From Pomphorhynchus laevis (taxonomy: Eukaryota > Acanthocephala > Palaeacanthocephala > Echinorhynchida > Pomphorhynchidae): 64,000 nt of DNA. Below, in pieces: positions 10,910 to 22,515 of the stretch; position 1 is the first letter of the stretch, and each line of letters begins with the position of its first letter. The stretch spans positions 1 through 64,000 of the forward strand of contig WNNJ02001952.1 in the NCBI GenBank assembly GCA_012934845.2. The letters run 5' to 3'. The translations under genes were made by a program, and so were the position numbers. Under the pieces are notes generated by a model, which was not told where the DNA came from, did not search any database, and was given only the letters and a program-made list of their open reading frames with translations.

Positions 10910-11999
10910 GGTGCATGCACGTTAGACGTCGGTTTCGAAAATTCTAAAAACAGACAAAAAGAATTTATTATAAAAGGGTCAAAAATGTATTAAAACGTTT
11001 TGATTTTTCAATTTTATGTTCCCAAATGAATTGAATTAGATATTCGGAGTGTTGTTCATTCGAAATTCCTGGTTTCTCTCGTAGAAATGTTTTCGATAAA
11101 GACCACAAACCTTCGATTGTTTGTGTGTATAGTCCTATCTTCAGGGTTAATAAAGTTAATAGAATGATTAACAGACCTATGATCATATGAAGAATTATTC
11201 TCTAAGGCTTTTGAATATGCTTTCCATTGGTCTGTTATAATAATAGTATTTGGTAAAATATTATCATTTATAACTTGCCTCATTGTTTCTGCATTTCTAT
11301 TTCTTACAGGCACTATAAAGGTCTTTTTCGAACCACGTTCAACTGCTCCTACAAACCATTGACCGTCATTTAGTCGTCCTCTGTTATATTTTCTTTTGAA
11401 AAATAAACTTTCATCAATTTCGACAATTTTTTTTGAACCATCGCTGTTCAAACCTCCTAATTTCTCGCTAGTGGAAGAAATATGATCACAAATTATCTCC
11501 CTGACAAGATCAACATATTCAGAAACAGTGTTTCTTGAGATTTCAAGTTCTTGAGCAATTTCACTCAAGGATATTCGATTCAAATACTTATAGAAAATAA
11601 AAAAAATTGTTCTCATAGGTAAACGTGAGCTTGAAAACAAACTATTATATCGAATAGAACATGAGAATCTACATGACCTCTTACATGTCCAAAAATACCC
11701 ATCCAACGCATTTTTTCTTTTCTGATAGCACAAGTAGGTACCATCATCACATTTGGGACAAAGAACAAAATTTTTTAAAACGCCTATTCTGGTAAGAAAT
11801 GAATTTTGAGTATCAAAATTCGAAAAAACACGGTTTAAATAACTCTCGGTTATGTTCAGATCCATCATTTCTTCTTGTGATAGAAAAGTCTCTTCATCAA
11901 CAATTGTTCTTACTGATTTTCTAACCATCTAAGGGGGGGGGTTAAAAATTTTCAAAACCAACGTCTATTTTCAAAACCGACGTCTAACGTGCATGCACC
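10910..11999 (-). mobile_element. Merlin DNA transposon (IS1016/IS1595-like)
   Basis: The element is 1090 bp. Its ends are inverted repeats beginning ggtgcatgcacgttagacg; about 31 of the first 32 bases match between ends. The right end also holds a second, partial copy of the inner repeat (aaaccaacgtc at about 11955). An 8-bp duplication flanks it. It encodes one transposase on the minus strand and no other gene. The preserved ends and target duplication suggest it is younger than its neighbours, and it sits inside an older Penelope tail. Confidence 0.92.
10968..11928 (-). pseudogene. Merlin transposase, one frameshift
   Basis: The main frame (11928-11056) starts MVRKSVRTIV. It carries a zinc-binding pair CPKC (residues 57-60) with TCKRSC (81-86), a helix-turn-helix LSEIAQELEISRNTVSEYV (121-139), the first catalytic Asp in KIVEIDES (Asp172) and the second in ITDQWKAYSK (Asp233). 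The third acidic residue lies in TIEGLWSLSK, in a different frame (11186-10968), which continues to FIWEHKIEKSKRFNTFL, the usual C-terminus of this DDE family. The switch falls near HT at about 11125, so a single frameshift separates the Glu from the two Asp residues. No other defect is visible. The protein would excise and reinsert the element in the nucleus. Merlin is the eukaryotic branch related to bacterial IS1016/IS1595 transposases. Confidence 0.9.
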
Positions 12000-12104
12000 G
12001 TTTATTTAATATACAATATATAGTATATATAATATATATTATATATACAATTTATATATAATTTATATGTACAATATACGTAGACACAGTTAACTGTTAT
12101 AATC

Positions 12105-12850
12105 ATAAATTAATATTGATGATAAAGAAAGTAATTATCAAGATGTGAACATTAAAGTAGTGGACTACTTTAATGGACTTGTAAGTGGCCACTGGAAACG
12201 TATGTATTAGATCAGTAGCTGATTAGGTCTACTAATATATATCATACTGCTATTGGCTTATAGATAGGATTAAAGCAAAGTAGAGTGTTATCAAAAATTT
12301 CAATTGAAACAATGACTTCAACATTATATTAACTTAAAATTAGGAAGTAATCTCTAGATGACTAGTTTGATAATAGTAATAATTAGAAGAAATAGGTAGG
12401 TTTTCAAATAGACGATAGCACATTCGCCTACCAAGCTGATTTTATTATTTTCAACAAAATATTATTAAAATATTTAATTTACAATATATATAAATCAACA
12501 AAATGTTACTAAAAAAATTAAACTATTAAGCGAAAAAATGTATGGATGAATAATAAACAATATGCTTTGTATTAGAATAAGGTACACTAAATAATCATAT
12601 TTCATCAGAGGAAATACGTCATTAGCGCGTATTCAGCCCCGATGCTATGTTTGGCATAGGAACAGGGGCCGAAACTGATAGCATAATAGTTCATCTGGAA
12701 CTATGTTTAAATTAAATAAAATGAGATATTTATACAAGTCTAAATTATGTAAACTCTTAAAATTAAAATATTAATTATTAATAATAAAAAGTAATTAATA
12801 AATTATATATTGTACAAAATACGTAAACTAAGTTAACTGATCTGATTTAT
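12105..12850 (+). mobile_element. truncated Penelope copy with RT scraps and tail
   Basis: Directly after the terminus of the preceding tail, 12105-12165 encodes an INIDDKESNYQDVNIK-like segment, matching NINDKEGVYLDMNIKL of the RT at 4955-5000. Near 12490-12550 the frame KYINQQNVTKKIKLLSEKMY matches the RT C-terminus at 46920-46985. The tail follows, with tttcatcagaggaaatacg, agccccgatgctatg and ggggccgaaactgatag at 12600-12690, and ends near 12845 at aaatacgtaaactaagttaa. The stretch 12175-12470 is unassigned and may be a separate insertion. Confidence 0.75.
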
Positions 12851-13361
12851 ACAAACTCACCATTGAATTTTTGCCTATTTTTGCATCATTGAAATAACGA
12901 AGTGAGCTAATCAGTTTTGCATGATAATAAACATAATTATAATCAATTTAAAATAGTATATTTTAACCAAAATAAAGGTTTATTAGCTTTGAAAAACGGT
13001 CGAAAAATATGACTTACAAAAGAGCTTCAAATAATTGAGGTCCATATTATATTAAAAAGATTGCTACTAAGTCCTATTGCTTGAACCTTTAAAAATGAGG
13101 ATGCATCATGAATATCTACATTCAGATACTTAATTCAGATAGTCAAGTTATACAATAAGGAATTAAACGCAAGCACATTTTTACTATATAAATTATAATA
13201 AAGAATTATAAAAAATATAAATCATTAATTTACCCACTCTATAACAAATTACTATTAATTTATTATATGACACTACACATTAGCTGGCTGTTATTTTAAA
13301 ATTATATACCAGTTATTGTTTACCAGTAATATTATATCATTCAATACGAGTTTTACAAACA
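12851..13361. other. AT-rich spacer and presumed 5' untranslated part of RT/nuclease element
   Basis: No gene is visible. The last about 30 bases before 13362 (cgagttttacaaac) resemble the bases upstream of copy 2 (cgagttttataacg, near 41405), so the element probably begins before its first ATG. Confidence 0.4.
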
Positions 13362-13676
13362 ATGCCACGTGGAAAACCGGGTTGTGTGCTAAAGTGCTGT
13401 TCATGTAACGGGCAAGCGGCCAAATGCAAAGGATGCAGATGCGCAAGAGAAATGCGACCATGTACTAAGTGTTCTGCACAGGGATGCTGCGATAAACGTG
13501 AGAGCTCTCTGCGTCCTACGACAAATATTGGTTCAACGTGCAATGACGTTGTAAATGCAAGAAGGATGGACATCCACAATGTACACATGTCTGAAAGGAT
13601 AAACGATCGATCGCCGAACTTGAACGATGAAGCATCGCTCTCTCTATATCGCTTCATAACGAGGGCCTACACTCAA
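13362..13676 (+). pseudogene. N-terminal Cys-rich region of RT/nuclease element
   Basis: The frame encodes 105 residues starting MPRGKPGCVLK. At least eleven cysteines lie in residues 8-47 (CVLKCCSCNG, CKGCRCAREM, PCTKCSAQGCC), suggesting one or two zinc-binding modules for nucleic-acid binding. The first 27 residues align without gaps to the start of copy 2 at 41482, supporting this ATG as the true start. The frame closes at 13677, and related sequence resumes downstream in other frames (13700-13942, 13943-14164, 14195-14536). Confidence 0.75.
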
Positions 13677-14650
13677 TAACTGACGGAAATAATACACCAG
13701 ATGAAGACATTGATAAAATTTTTCTCGAAATTGCGCTTTGGAAACCGAATTTGCTGAGATTACCAAGATGCCCAGCATCTAAAACATTTCTATCAGAAAT
13801 GGCGCGTATCTTTAAACACGCTTCATCGGACAGATGTTCTCTCAAACTGGCGATAATTTTGCCGCAACTTGTGCTGCAACGCCAAAGCAGATCAAAATTA
13901 AAGCAGACCAAGGAACTTCTAAAGAGAAGAATGGATATTTGAATGACAGGCAACTACATTGCTCCATTAGGTGAAGCCCGCTACCTTCAGTATCATGACT
14001 CGAATAACATAAGTGGTGATATTGCGCGTGATTGGCGTCGTACATTCAGAAAGCTGGTCCTCAACGGGCGATTGACAGCAGCCTCAAAATTACTAGACTC
14101 GGAGGATGGATCTGGGAGGCCTTTAAATCTCGATGATGTAGTAGACGATAAAACAGTTAGATAACTGCTGATCGACAAACACCCAGATCCAGCGATGTTA
14201 TGCGATGATGCGATTCTTCGTTCTCCCTTGGATCAAGATACAACGTTTCATCCGATCGCGTTTGAATCGATAGATGCTGAGTCAATTATCGCGTGCGCAC
14301 GTGGGATGAATGGTGGTGCTGGGCCATCTGGCCTAGATTCAAGGGCTTGGATCGCGATGCTGACTAATTTTGGATTCGAGTCGCAGAACTTAGCTGAGGC
14401 ATTGGCCCTATTTGCTAAGCGTCTGTCAACAAGTAAAGTATCCAAAACATCGATGGTAGCATTTACCACAAGCAGATTAATTCCACTAAGCAAGAGTCAC
14501 GGTACTCGTTCAATAGGTATTGGCGATGTATTCTGAATAATTATATCGAAGGCCATACTCAAGATCACTTAGCCTCAGCTTCAACACGTCTGTGGATCCA
14601 CTCAATTTTGTTCATCACAGCGGGCCGGAACAGAATGTCTTATCCATGTT

Positions 14651-15937
14651 TTGCGAAATGTAATCTCAATTGAAAGGGGTAGCGTACTTCTAACAGTTGA
14701 TGCTGACAATGCCTTTAATCGAATAAACAGGAAGGTTGCATTGTATAACATGAAATTCGTATGCCCTGCGTTATCGGTTGTATTGTTAAACCTCTACAAT
14801 GAGCCGACTTTACTAGCTACAGGAAATGAATATATCTGGTCGTCAGAGGGATTCACACAGGGGGATGTATTTTCGATGGCTGCGTTTGCTGCCGCAACTA
14901 TACCCATATTACGTCGGCTTAAAGAAAATTTTCCTGGCGTCCATCAATTATGGTATGCTGATGATGGTAACATGGTTGGACCCCTTAGTCAGGTTAAGGC
15001 AGCGTTCATGCATCTATTGGAACTTCGTCCGAAATATGGTTTCTACATTAACCCCGCAAAATGTCATGTGTATTCGAATAAAAACGAAACTTCATCACTT
15101 CAAGCAGAGTTCGACGGCATAGATATTCCTATCGTCGAAAATGGTATGAAAGTCCTGGGTTCTCCAATTGGTAATGATGTCTACGTTGAACAATTTGTCA
15201 CTTCTTTTGTGTTTACATTAACCAAATCGATAGATCGTCTTGCTGAAATGGGTAGCGTTGATGTTCAGGTCGCGTATACTGCTTTCATTAGATCGCTACA
15301 AGACAAATGGTCGCACCTATTGAGGGCATGCGCCTGCTCTGATCTTTGGCTTGTACCGTTATCTCAATCTGTCAAATCAACGATTTCCAAACTATTCAAC
15401 TTCGACTTTTCTGAAGATCAACTTATGTGGAAAACCCTTTATCTCAGTTACAAGGATGGTGGTGTTAGCATTCGCGACCCAAAAACGTTGATAAAATCGG
15501 AATATGAATCGTCAATTTCAGTATGCGGTCCTTGTCTTGAGGGATACAGCGGATATGAACTTAATCAGAAGCAGGATGCTATAATCAAAGAAATTCGTAA
15601 TAGAAATGAATCAACTCGAAAGGCAGGTAGAATCAGCATTCTTGAAGATTGCAGCCAGTTAATGCGAAAATCAATAGAACACGCATCAATGAGTTGTGCG
15701 TCATCATGGATATCGGTATATCCGTCGCACGACAAAGATACAAGGCTAAGCAACAATGAATTTCGCGACGGAATGGCTGCAAGATATGGATTGCTTCCAA
15801 AAAACGTCCCTGTGCACTGCCAATGCGGAATGAGAAATTCGCTTACACACTCGCTCCCGTGTCCTCTTGGTGGACTTCCGTCAATGCGACACGATATGAT
15901 TCGTGATCTCTTAGCTAATACGCTTACCGATATATGA
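14651..15937 (+). pseudogene. reverse transcriptase and linker of RT/nuclease element
   Basis: A 428-residue open frame. Motif A is LLTVDADNAFNRINR (residues 13-27), motif B GFTQGDVFSMAAF (about 69-81) and motif C QLWYADDGNMV (about 99-109), where YADD is intact. AKCHVYSNK and KVLGSPIGNDVYV follow. The linker includes DGGVSIRDPKTL. Near the end, PVHCQCGMRNSLTHSLPCPL is a CxC-x7-H-x4-C knuckle followed by GGLPSMRHDMIRDLL. The frame closes at 15937, just before the nuclease-like segment, which continues in another frame. The next upstream frame, 14195-14536, ends with RSIGIGDVF, the fingers region just ahead of motif A. This is the longest surviving reading frame in the window. Confidence 0.85.
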
Positions 15938-16019
15938 TCATGCGTGCGGATCGAACCAATACTTATACCAGTTCCCCGGATGTCACATTTGAGAGGCATA
16001 CAACGACTATAGACGAATA

Positions 16020-16450
16020 GGCACGAGTAGATATTTCATGCAATGGACTTTTTGGTGATAGGACAGAGCGCACTTTAATCGATGTCTGCATTTTTAATGC
16101 GTTAGTTTCGTCCAACTATTCAAGGAATCCTGGGTCATGTTTAGAATATCACGAATGTCGTAAAATGTAAATATCTTGAACGAGTCACAGAAGTCGAACG
16201 GGTATCCTTCATTTCTGCCAAACTTTCAAACTCTGGTGGCGCTGGCAAACAAACTGGGAGTCTCCTAAAACGGATTACAAGACTTAAGTCAGAGAGAAGA
16301 GAGACCAGATATTCAAACGTTATTTCAATATTGCTTTCAAGAATAGGCATCCGTTTTGCAAGAATGGTATCAAGATGCATTAGAGGATCAAGATCTGCCT
16401 TTCATCGCCCGGAAGGAATTTCATCAAGTCCGTTCGCCATCGTACAATGA
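16020..16450 (+). pseudogene. restriction-like nuclease and C-terminus of RT/nuclease element
   Basis: 16020-16165 reads ARVDISCNGLFGDRTERTLI followed by DVCIFNALVSSNYSRNPGSC, with the spaced Asp residues of a PD-(D/E)xK-like nuclease. The segment 16285-16450 (VRERRETRYSNVISILLSR, then FARMVSRCIRGSR) matches the C-terminal signature of this protein group. The same ERTFIDVCTFN block is preserved in copy 2 at about 43700. Confidence 0.7.
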
Positions 16451-16560
16451 CTGTATTTTATCTAATTGAGTCTAGCCCTGCGTGACAGATTATTTTTTAC
16501 GCTGATTGATTCGTTTTCTTTTATTTTCTTTCTTGTAATAAATAATTGTCCCAGTAAAAA

Positions 16561-19230
16561 AATAAAACAAAAATATTAATTTATTATATCGTAAATAAAT
16601 AATTCATAATACAAATTAATTTATGATGAATTAATCATATTTTTAAAATTTTTAATCTATTTTTATTTAATTTTGTTTTTGATAAAGAACAAAATAAAAA
16701 ATATGAGAACGATTAACAAGAATTAATACAATAATATATAATGCAGCGTGTATACTCGAATGTTTGGGCGATCAATGGGTTTCCGACCTTTTTTAGCTGA
16801 ATGACTGTACTTATTTCAAACTATGTTTTAATGAATGTTGGACACATAATATATAATAATAATATGATAATGTAGTAAATATATATCAATATAAAAATAT
16901 TATATATTTAATTATTTTATTTTTAATTAATAATATTTTAGTTGATAAGGTAATTCACTGGCAATGATAATTCATTGATAAACGTAATTTAACATATTGA
17001 ATTACTGCGCAATGCAACGATTTATAATCGGTGTTGCAATCCATTTACCAGATTATAAATAATGATAACTATAAACGGGTATTAGTAACACATACTGGTA
17101 TTATGAAAATATATTTAATATTAGATTACGTTAATAGAATTTTGATTTAATTTATTTAAAGTTAAATGGAGTTGTTAATTATTTATTCGTTCAATCCTTT
17201 GAAGTTTCAAGTGTAACTTTAAATGTGATTAGTTAAGTTAATTAATTAATCATAATATATATTGTTCCCTGCCGTTCAAATTTAAGTTGATTGTAATAAG
17301 GAATTTTGTTGCTGGCATTGATCTAGTTTAAGCGTGTAACTACTTCAAATCTCGAATTAGATTTCAAATAAATAAATTAATTTTTAAATTAATTTATAAA
17401 TCTGGTATATTTTCAAACGAGCATAAGTTCAAAATGATTATAGATACATCAAACCGCCTTACGGATTAATTATGGATTCGCAATGTGTAAAGATGTTTAA
17501 AGTAACATTTCATCTTCATGAATGTGCTAAGTGATATTTCGAGAATACTATTAATCTATGAAATCTCTTAAAATCGTTGTTAATGTCGCCTGTCCACAAT
17601 TACATCCAGTAATTGTCATTAAGTGAAGCTAATTGTATTTGATAAGTAATTTAATGCAGATGGGCTTTGTTGACCTGTCGTAAAAGACAAACAGTCAACT
17701 TTAGTTTTTAAGCCTGTAAAATTCTCAGACTTTATCCGTAAATGAAAACAAATTAGACCACATGCTCTATTAATAATCGACAAGTTTGAAAGTTTGACAC
17801 TAAAAATTAAAGTAGATTCAAGTAGGATAGAGGGTGCACAGGAAATATTAATGATTTTGTAAACTTGACATCATGTCCATTTAGAAAATTTATTAAATTT
17901 TTTATATTTTCTAATTATTAGTAAATCAAAATACGAAATTTGCATATTTGATCCGCATCAAAATAGCCATGCAGGTTTTAATGTTCATACTTGAACAATG
18001 AACGTCAATCAAGCAAATTCGATGTCATTTCACAAATCGAATTAGCGGTGAAATCATTCGATTATCGATCAATTAAATCTTGACGCGCTATTTTGACTAA
18101 TTGCCGACACAGTTTGCAAATTAGAAGTTGTTGATCTTTCGTTGCGGTGTTAGTTGCAACTTATTTGCTTTATGATTTTCTCATATACGTGATAACGGAA
18201 ACGATCAAACGAAACTAGCATGAAATTATTACAAAAATAAGAGTTCATTTTTAATTCACTTCCTCACTTGCCACCAATCAAGAACGTAAATTAGTGAACA
18301 TTTTGGTATCTGATTTGTGGTAGTGAAGGTCAAAAATTGAAATTTATAAAATTGTCTTTAAGAAACTTTGTATCAAAGATAATATAAATAATTTTGATAA
18401 AATTAAACCGTCTGTCAATAAAAACTAAAATCGCTAAGGTATGATCGGATTTTCGCAATTAGATTGAAAATAAAGATTTGAAAAAATATCCAACAATGTT
18501 GTTATCGTTGTTGATCTTACAATTAAATAAAGGTCAGTTGATTATGCCACAGCAAACTAATAAAACTTAAATTGCAACACAGCAGAAGTTAATCAAGTGA
18601 TTATAAATGGATATTTGTCGAAAAGCAAATTGAATTTTAATAAAATAAGAAATTGTGTGATTTTCATTAAATTTTGTAATTTAATGTTGTAGTATAAAAT
18701 ATCACAGTTAGAAATTAAATTCCTTATTTCATTTATCGCTTAATCGTTATTCAAGTAATTTTACAGTAATTTCAGTGTCAGGTATAACATTACTATAACT
18801 TCTGATAATTAAATTAATTATTAATTAAATAATTATTTAATTAGTTAATTAATTAAATAATTACCATACCATAGCTTCCAAATCGATCCAAATATCAGTA
18901 TCAAAATGGATGAATGTTCATTGTTTATTGTTTAGCAGTTGAACAGATAGGGTACGAATTTATATAAGACAAAGCCTGAACGATTTGTTGAATTCTTCGG
19001 GCTTTGTTTTGAATAAAATTTTGCAAGACGAAAAGATATCTCAAAATTAATTTAATGATCTAAAAGTATTTAGAAATGGTTGTTGTGGTACCATAACCCG
19101 TTCCATCAAGTTTATATCACTATCGAATAATCAGTTCTACATGCACATATAATTCTTGCTTCAAAATAATTTTCTTGAAGTAGAAAGGAAATCGCTTTTT
19201 AATAGTTGATAATGATCCATTATTGGTGAA
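16561..19230. other. AT-rich DNA, no gene seen
   Basis: No open frame of note on either strand. A less AT-rich part at about 17950-18200 has no recognisable coding motif. Confidence 0.6.
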
Positions 19231-19231
19231 G

Positions 19232-19409
19232 AATTATTAGAGCTGGATCAAAGAAAAAAGGAAATTTTTTGATATTTCGCTAACTAGAATATTTAGAAAA
19301 TTGTCAAGACATCTTCAGAAAACATCTTCAAAATTTCCTGACGATGTTAACATAAGTTAGCGAAATATCAAAAAAAAATCATTTTTTATTTGATCCAGCT
19401 CCAATAATT
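19232..19409. mobile_element. foldback element 1 (palindromic MITE-like)
   Basis: The ends are inverted: aattattagagctggatcaa at the left and its near-complement ttgatccagctccaataatt at the right. Inside both arms are gatatttcgctaac and its complement gttagcgaaatatc. The element is 178 bp with no coding capacity. Complete, partial or degenerate relatives occur at 47394, 49926, 50600, 51202 and 54733, so this is a dispersed family. Confidence 0.85.
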
Positions 19410-21418
19410 CATTGTAAATCGTTTTAATACTTAAATGACATTTATTTCGATAACTATCAATGTATCAAATGTAATCTTACTCGGATCATGTATATAACTA
19501 TAACATGAATAAAATTGTCAACGTTTTCGTCAATATAAAATTAATAAGGCATTTACATTAAAATTAATGTAAATATTTGTGTTCAAATATATAAAATTGA
19601 ACAATACCTATACAATATAAAAGAGTCTCAACAAAACAAGAAAGCTAATCACAACTATAATATATTACTATTTGTAGCATATTAGTATACATGTAAATAC
19701 CAACATATGATATATCCATCTTACCAAATATGGTCAGAATATGGGCCACTTTAAAATCCATATTTCTAAAATGGTAAATTAAGTTCTTCAAAATATGTAT
19801 TGTGTTATCGAATGTTATCATTAGAAGTTATCAACCCTCAAACCGATATGAAATCCAAGTAGATGCATTCAATTTTCTTTCACTGAAAATGCATTCAATT
19901 TTCAATCAACTCTGGCGTTGATTTTATATATTGAAAATCAGCGCCAGAGTAATATTTGCAGCGTGACTCCTCTTGCAAATATCGGGGCATATCGCGATAT
20001 GATCTATACAACGAAAATAATATAGTAAAAATATCCAATAAAATTATTTTATAATCATCCTTACGACTATAGATTCGAACTATAAAATAACGATATAAAA
20101 TAATGGTATTTTATAAAAATATCAGTATTTAAAAATGACCACAATGGAGGACTTTTAAATGAAGTCATATACGATTTCAAACAAATTATAAATTAATCTT
20201 ATTTAGATACTAATAAAATAAATAATAAATAATAAATTATATTCTGTAAATTTACTTGAACAGTTGTTTTATATGTAGGATCAATAAAATATTTTAATGC
20301 AGTTGAAATGTTAGCTGGGACCTGCAATTTTTTTGATCGAACATTCTAAGAATATATTCTTCAAGAATATATTGTGTCGTTTATTATACTTGATCATTAT
20401 GCTATTCGCATTGATGCTTTTGCTTATTGAAATACGTTGATGTTGAATTGCCAACAGGTATATTAGCCCTTTTAGTGGAAAATAAGTGCGCTTTTATTGT
20501 TATATAAACATTCGTTATAAGTGTTTCTTTTTTGCCATTATCAGGTAAAATGTCAAAATAGAAGACTATTTTCTATGACGCTACTATGTAAAGGCATTTT
20601 GTTGTTATAACAGGTTGCTTGATTTTAATTATAACTAAATTCGACACTTACTTGTCGATATAGTGCAGTAGTATTTTATTGTGCCATTATATGTTGCCCA
20701 CTTTCAGAAAAACAGATGTACAATCAATTAGCGGATAATTCGAAATCCAATTAATTTTCACTTACTATTCATTTTCACAGACAAATCAGTCAAAAATTAT
20801 GTTTGCAAATTGAAGTCATTTGAAAATATCGTTTGCAACATTTAATACATAATTTTACACGTTAAAATTTAATTTAAAAATTAAATATTAATTTCACAAT
20901 TTAAACAATTCAATTATCATAAAGCTATTAAACAAATTATACAAATAAATATAAAAATAATCTAAATACGAGACAGTCTTTAGTTTATATAAAACTAAAA
21001 TTTAGTTATGTAAGCTATTGGGTTGTTATTTTCCCTAACCAATGATTGATAGTGTTTCCTTAATTGCTGAATCAACTATTAGTCCCTTATAAAAGTAAAC
21101 GCTTATCGCAAATACTGATTCAACACAAATCAATTCAAATAGATCTTTCAAAAAACTAACAATCAATTTTATTAAAAATAGGAGGTTTACCTTAACACTT
21201 ATAGAAGAATAAGATTTTATGATGTTCTAGAAGATTTGCCCGGAAATTTAATAAATTCATGATTTTGTTGGTTATTTTCGGCCACATCTGGTTTAGTGTT
21301 AAAGTAAATTTTGAAGAATCTTGTGTCGTTTATTTGACATAAACGATAAATTAACGATATTAACGATAAATTGAATTTAAAGTCGAACTAACGGTATTGA
21401 TAATAACGAATGCTGGTT
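19410..21418. other. AT-rich DNA, no gene seen
   Basis: No open frame above background. A small inverted repeat at about 19900-19945 (actctggcgttgattttata, then aatcagcgccagagt) can form a hairpin. Otherwise nothing was recognised. Confidence 0.55.
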
Positions 21419-21425
21419 GTCAATA

Positions 21426-22515
21426 TGTGCATGAACAAAGTATGAGTTGTGTCGTGTTCTAGGTAGGAAGTATGAATCATTTCCAGTAGGCGTTGGGCTT
21501 AGTCAGCGTTGTGCTTTGTCTTCACTTTTGTTCCTTGTTTACATGAACAAAATTTCGAGACGGGCTGCTCTGACAGATGTCAACCTTCAATTCGGTTTCA
21601 TCAGAATACCATCTCTGCGTTTTGCAGATGACGTTGTCTTCTTGGCTTCTTGTCCTACGGACTTAAAATGCCTACTAGATCGATCACGATGGAATGCCAA
21701 GCGACAGGGATGTTTGTAAGTACCTCCAAGACTGTATCTATGTGTTTATCTCGGATTCAGGTGTCAATGCCAATCCGGATTGGAGAAAAGGGTCTTCATT
21801 AAGTTGAGAATTTCAAATATTTTGGGGTATTAGACTCAGGGACCACAGGAACATCAGAGAGATTAAGAAACGGATTTGTGCAGCTAACGCAGCAATGCGT
21901 TATTTGTTTATGCCGTGGTGAAGTGGGAATTGAGTCTTCGGGCGAAGCTTTCAGTTTACTACGCAATCTTTGTTCGTGTCTTAACCTATGGTCATGAGCT
22001 TTGAGTTATGACTAAAAGGATAATATCTCGGATACAGGCTGCCGGAGCTTTGAGTTATGTCCGAAAGGATAATATCTCGGATACAGGCTGCCGAAATGAG
22101 GTTCATTCGCGGTTGCCAGGTCTTAACCGTAGAGATAACGTTAAGAATTCGGTTATTAAATTTAAACTCGGAGTAAAGTCGCTACTTCTCCACATCGAAG
22201 AAAGTCAGCTGAAGTGGCTAAGCCACGTTCTGAGGATGTCTATGGATCGCCTTACTCCTAGGTTTTTCCAGGTCAAACTCTCTGGAAAGATACCTCGAGG
22301 TAGACCTCGGTACATGTGGAGAGATCAAATATCGAATCTGGTCGAAGACCGCCTTGGGCTATCTGAAAGAGAACTCTGGTCTGTCGCCCAGGATAGCGAT
22401 GTCTAAGCAGTTTGATTAGTGCACTGCCTCCACGACCCGACACCCGGACCAGTGGTTGATATAAAAAATCTTGTATATTTTTTGTTTTTATTTGTCAAGA
22501 AATTGTTGTTGTTTG
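21426..22515 (+). mobile_element. RTE-like LINE copy B, 5'-truncated
   Basis: The copy begins in the RT at NEQSMSC-like sequence, runs through VGLSQRCALSSLLFLVYMNK, SLRFADDVVFLASCPTD (FADD intact, about 21615-21660) and the C-terminal MTKRIISRIQAAG...LLLHIEESQLKWLSHVLRM...WRDQISNLVED (22008-22406), and ends with gtcaagaaattgttgttg. Nucleotide similarity to copy A is high from about 21700 onward. At least three frame breaks are visible, and a 49-bp internal duplication lies at 21996-22093. A short tcaatat occurs just outside both ends (21420 and 22519) and could be a target duplication, but it is weak. Confidence 0.85.
21996..22093 (+). repeat. 49-bp tandem duplication inside LINE copy B
   Basis: Two adjacent 49-bp units each start gagctttgagttatg and end ggatacaggctgccg. 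They differ at about three positions. Copies A and C have only one unit. Confidence 0.9.

Larger units (their letters stand above)
10902..12007. repeat. 8-bp target-site duplication of the Merlin element
   Basis: The octamer gtttattt lies at 10902-10909 and again at 12000-12007, directly outside the inverted ends. Merlin elements are known to make 8-9 bp duplications. Confidence 0.88.
10712..12095 (+). repeat. Penelope tail copy 1, split by the Merlin insertion
   Basis: Sense orientation. The GC-rich core is partly preserved (agccccgattctatgtttgg, then cctgataacatagcaa and tcctgatgacct at 10730-10805). The AT-rich part follows and stops at 10909, where Merlin is inserted. The tail resumes at 12000 and ends near 12085 in a form of the common terminus tacgtagactcagttagctg. 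The retrotransposon tail therefore predates the Merlin insertion. Confidence 0.75.
13340..16560 (+). mobile_element. RT element with restriction-like nuclease, copy 1
   Basis: A long degenerate coding region in several frames. Domains in order: a Cys-rich N-terminus starting MPRGKPGC with CCSCNG, CKGCRC and PCTKC (13362-13500); the conserved region with RLPRCPASK and ACARGMNGGAGPSGLDS (13750-14345); RT with VDADNAFNRINRK near 14697, GFTQGDVFSMA near 14850 and LWYADDGN near 14948; a long linker; a CxC-x7-H-x4-C knuckle; a nuclease-like ARVDI...LIDVCIFNA (16020-16105); and a C-terminal FARMVSRCIRGSR ending at 16450. I recognise this architecture from predicted proteins abundant in sponge, coral and other invertebrate genomes but cannot give a standard clade name; the layout resembles R2-type elements. 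A T- and A-rich tail follows to about 16560. Roughly five frame breaks are present. A second, more decayed copy lies at 41482-43991. Confidence 0.8.

Noticed and set aside
20060-20090. Possible tRNA T-arm (attcgaac)
   Set aside because: No acceptor stem, D-arm or anticodon arm can be matched around it on either strand.
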